Below the pieces are notes generated by a model. It worked only from the letters and a program-made list of their open reading frames with translations. It had not been told where the DNA came from and ran no database searches. Below are positions 15,067 through 16,110 of a stretch of 16,110 nt of DNA, in pieces. Source of the stretch: an uncultured Verrucomicrobia subdivision 3 bacterium (GTDB lineage Bacteria > Verrucomicrobiota > Verrucomicrobiia > Limisphaerales > UBA11358); NCBI GenBank assembly GCA_903861445.1, contig CAIOUK010000149.1:1-16110 (forward strand). The letters run 5' to 3'. The stretch's first letter is position 1; each line of letters opens with the position of its first letter. The position numbers and the translations under genes were made by a program.

Positions 15067-15417
15067 ATGAATCCGATTGAAAAGCCTGATGCCGCCACGG
15101 AAAGACTGGATATGCTGGTCGTTCAGGAGATGCAATTGCTACTGGCGGAGAAGCGCACGGCGCTCTCGACGTTGCGCACCGGCCTCGCCATCTTTGCGTT
15201 TCCGCTGTCGGTCTTGAGTGTGCTCATCGCCACCTCGAAATCCTATGAGTTGCACGCGGTCCTGCACTGGCTGTTGCCGTTGATTGGCATCAATCTGGGA
15301 CTCATCGCGCTGGCGGTGTATCTCATCGTCCACGCGCTGCGGCGGCTGCAGCATTACAATCGCATCATTGGCGAATTCAAACGCAAGCACAGCCGGCTCG
15401 CGGAGTTGCTGGCGTGA
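15067..15417 (+). CDS. Small DUF202-like membrane protein
   Basis: A 116-residue protein with a charged N-terminus, two predicted membrane helices (about 38-55 and 67-90) and a basic C-terminal tail. The segment LLAEKRTALSTLRTGLAIFAF (residues 25-45) resembles the DUF202 pattern of a charged stretch with an RT-x-L-x-x-RTGLA core leading into the first helix; proteins of this family have no established enzymatic role. It follows pyrF by 23 nt on the same strand and ends 1 nt before the stop of the convergent alpha-galactosidase gene. The gap before it contains an AT-rich TTTATATT but no -35 box at suitable spacing. The family match is moderate and the function unknown. Confidence 0.72.
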   Translation: MNPIEKPDAATERLDMLVVQEMQLLLAEKRTALSTLRTGLAIFAFPLSVLSVLIATSKSYELHAVLHWLLPLIGINLGLIALAVYLIVHALRRLQHYNRIIGEFKRKHSRLAELLA

Positions 15418-15418
15418 A

Positions 15419-16110
15419 TCACTTGGCCGCCGTCAGCTTGTAGAACACCACGCCGTGCGCGGGAATCGCGAGTGGCAAAATTCCTTTCGCCGCATCCAGG
15501 TCGGCCAAATCCTTTTGCCGCCAGAGGTCGCGGACGTGTTGTTTGCCGGTGAGACCGAATTGGTTGAGCGCCTTCAATTCCCAGTTCACCACTGCTGAAC
15601 CAAGATTGAAAATACCGAACGCGCGCGCGCCGTCAGCCAGTTCTTTTTCATAAACGCGCACGTCGCCGTCCTTCAGAACGCACGTTGCTTCTTTGCCAAG
15701 TTCGTCCTGATCAATCGCGAGCACTTCGTCATTGCTCAAAAGATTCAGTGTGAAGTCGTCAAATTTTTCCATGTCGCAGCCGATGAGCAAGGGCGCGGAC
15801 AACAGGCACCACAGGCTGATGTGCGTATATTGCTCGTCCGCCGTGAGGTGTGAGGGATGCGTTTTGCCCCAGCCGACTTCGCCGACCACGAGCATATCGG
15901 GATCGTTCCAATTTCCCGGCTTGGCAAAGGGAGCAGCCTGATCCTGATTGAAGCCGATTTTGCTCATGCTTTTCCAAGTGTCCTCGATGTCGCCGGTGGT
16001 GCGCCAGCAGTTGCCGTTGACGGAGCCGCCCCATTTCCAAACACTAGCATAGCCGTATTGGCAAAGGCTATAAACGATGTCGCGCTTTTGTTTGCGCAGG
16101 CAATCGCCCA
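15419..16110 (-). CDS. GH27 alpha-galactosidase, 5' part outside the window
   Basis: Glycoside hydrolase removing terminal alpha-galactosyl residues. The 229 residues in the window cover the C-terminal half of the barrel and the beta-sandwich. They read YSLCQYGYASVWKWGG, then NCWRTTGDIEDTW with the general acid/base Asp of TTGDI (codon 15989-15991), then GNWNDPDMLVVG, SLWCLLSAPLLIGCDM and VLAIDQDELGKEA. This order and wording match plant and fungal GH27 enzymes closely. The nucleophile motif and any signal peptide lie beyond the edge, so location cannot be judged. An ATG at 15967 is an internal Met, not the start, because the family match continues without a break to the edge. The gene is convergent with the DUF202-like gene. 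Confidence 0.92.
   Translation of the reverse strand, partial: GDCLRKQKRDIVYSLCQYGYASVWKWGGSVNGNCWRTTGDIEDTWKSMSKIGFNQDQAAPFAKPGNWNDPDMLVVGEVGWGKTHPSHLTADEQYTHISLWCLLSAPLLIGCDMEKFDDFTLNLLSNDEVLAIDQDELGKEATCVLKDGDVRVYEKELADGARAFGIFNLGSAVVNWELKALNQFGLTGKQHVRDLWRQKDLADLDAAKGILPLAIPAHGVVFYKLTAAK

Noticed and set aside
1..16110. CRISPR arrays, tRNA or rRNA genes, insertion sequences
   Set aside because: None seen: the repeats are short degenerate units without spacers, no tRNA-like cloverleaf stands out by eye, and no transposase-like protein is encoded.

Overview
The window is chromosomal, GC-rich DNA with densely packed genes and no plasmid, phage or transposon genes. It most resembles the Verrucomicrobiota (Pedosphaerales/Limisphaerales type). 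Pointers are the housekeeping gene set, menaquinone made by the futalosine route (MqnA), a large AGL-like debranching enzyme, almost no Shine-Dalgarno sequences, and gaps carrying degenerate tandem 7-11-nt units. The phylum is an inference; no rRNA or other marker is present.

Layout. (1) 1-1899, minus strand: a TPR/MshEN-domain protein followed 2 nt later by a GspE/PilB-type secretion or pilus ATPase that is cut by the window edge inside its Walker A motif. (2) 2046-7097, plus strand: a 1424-residue debranching enzyme joining a GH13 amylase-type domain to a GDE_C (GH133-type) domain, with mqnA 6 nt downstream. (3) 7126-9445, minus strand: glyoxalase I-like gene, PfkB-family sugar or nucleoside kinase, and an AT-richer membrane-anchored M23 peptidase. 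(4) 9621-12006, plus strand: nusB, a PHP phosphoesterase overlapping it by 4 nt, and ftsY. (5) 12051-13343, minus strand: hisD. (6) 13426-15417, plus strand: an unrecognised protein with kinase-like motifs, pyrF, and a small DUF202-like membrane protein. (7) 15419 to the edge, minus strand: the C-terminal part of a GH27 alpha-galactosidase.

The genes do not form one pathway. They mix core functions (transcription antitermination, SRP receptor, histidine, pyrimidine and menaquinone synthesis) with carbohydrate turnover (glycogen debranching, sugar kinase, alpha-galactosidase). No gap between genes exceeds about 175 bp. The divergent gap at 1900-2045 shows no convincing promoter. The gaps at 9014-9064, 9446-9620, 10970-11094 and 14242-14332 hold repeats or hairpins.

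The least ordinary signals are the two-domain debranching enzyme, short-unit repeats that appear to be embedded in frame in that gene, two hairpins built from tandem short units, a 10-nt repeat that supplies the GTG start codon of pyrF, and the kinase-like orphan at 13426-14241. No CRISPR array, defence island or clearly new multi-gene system is visible.
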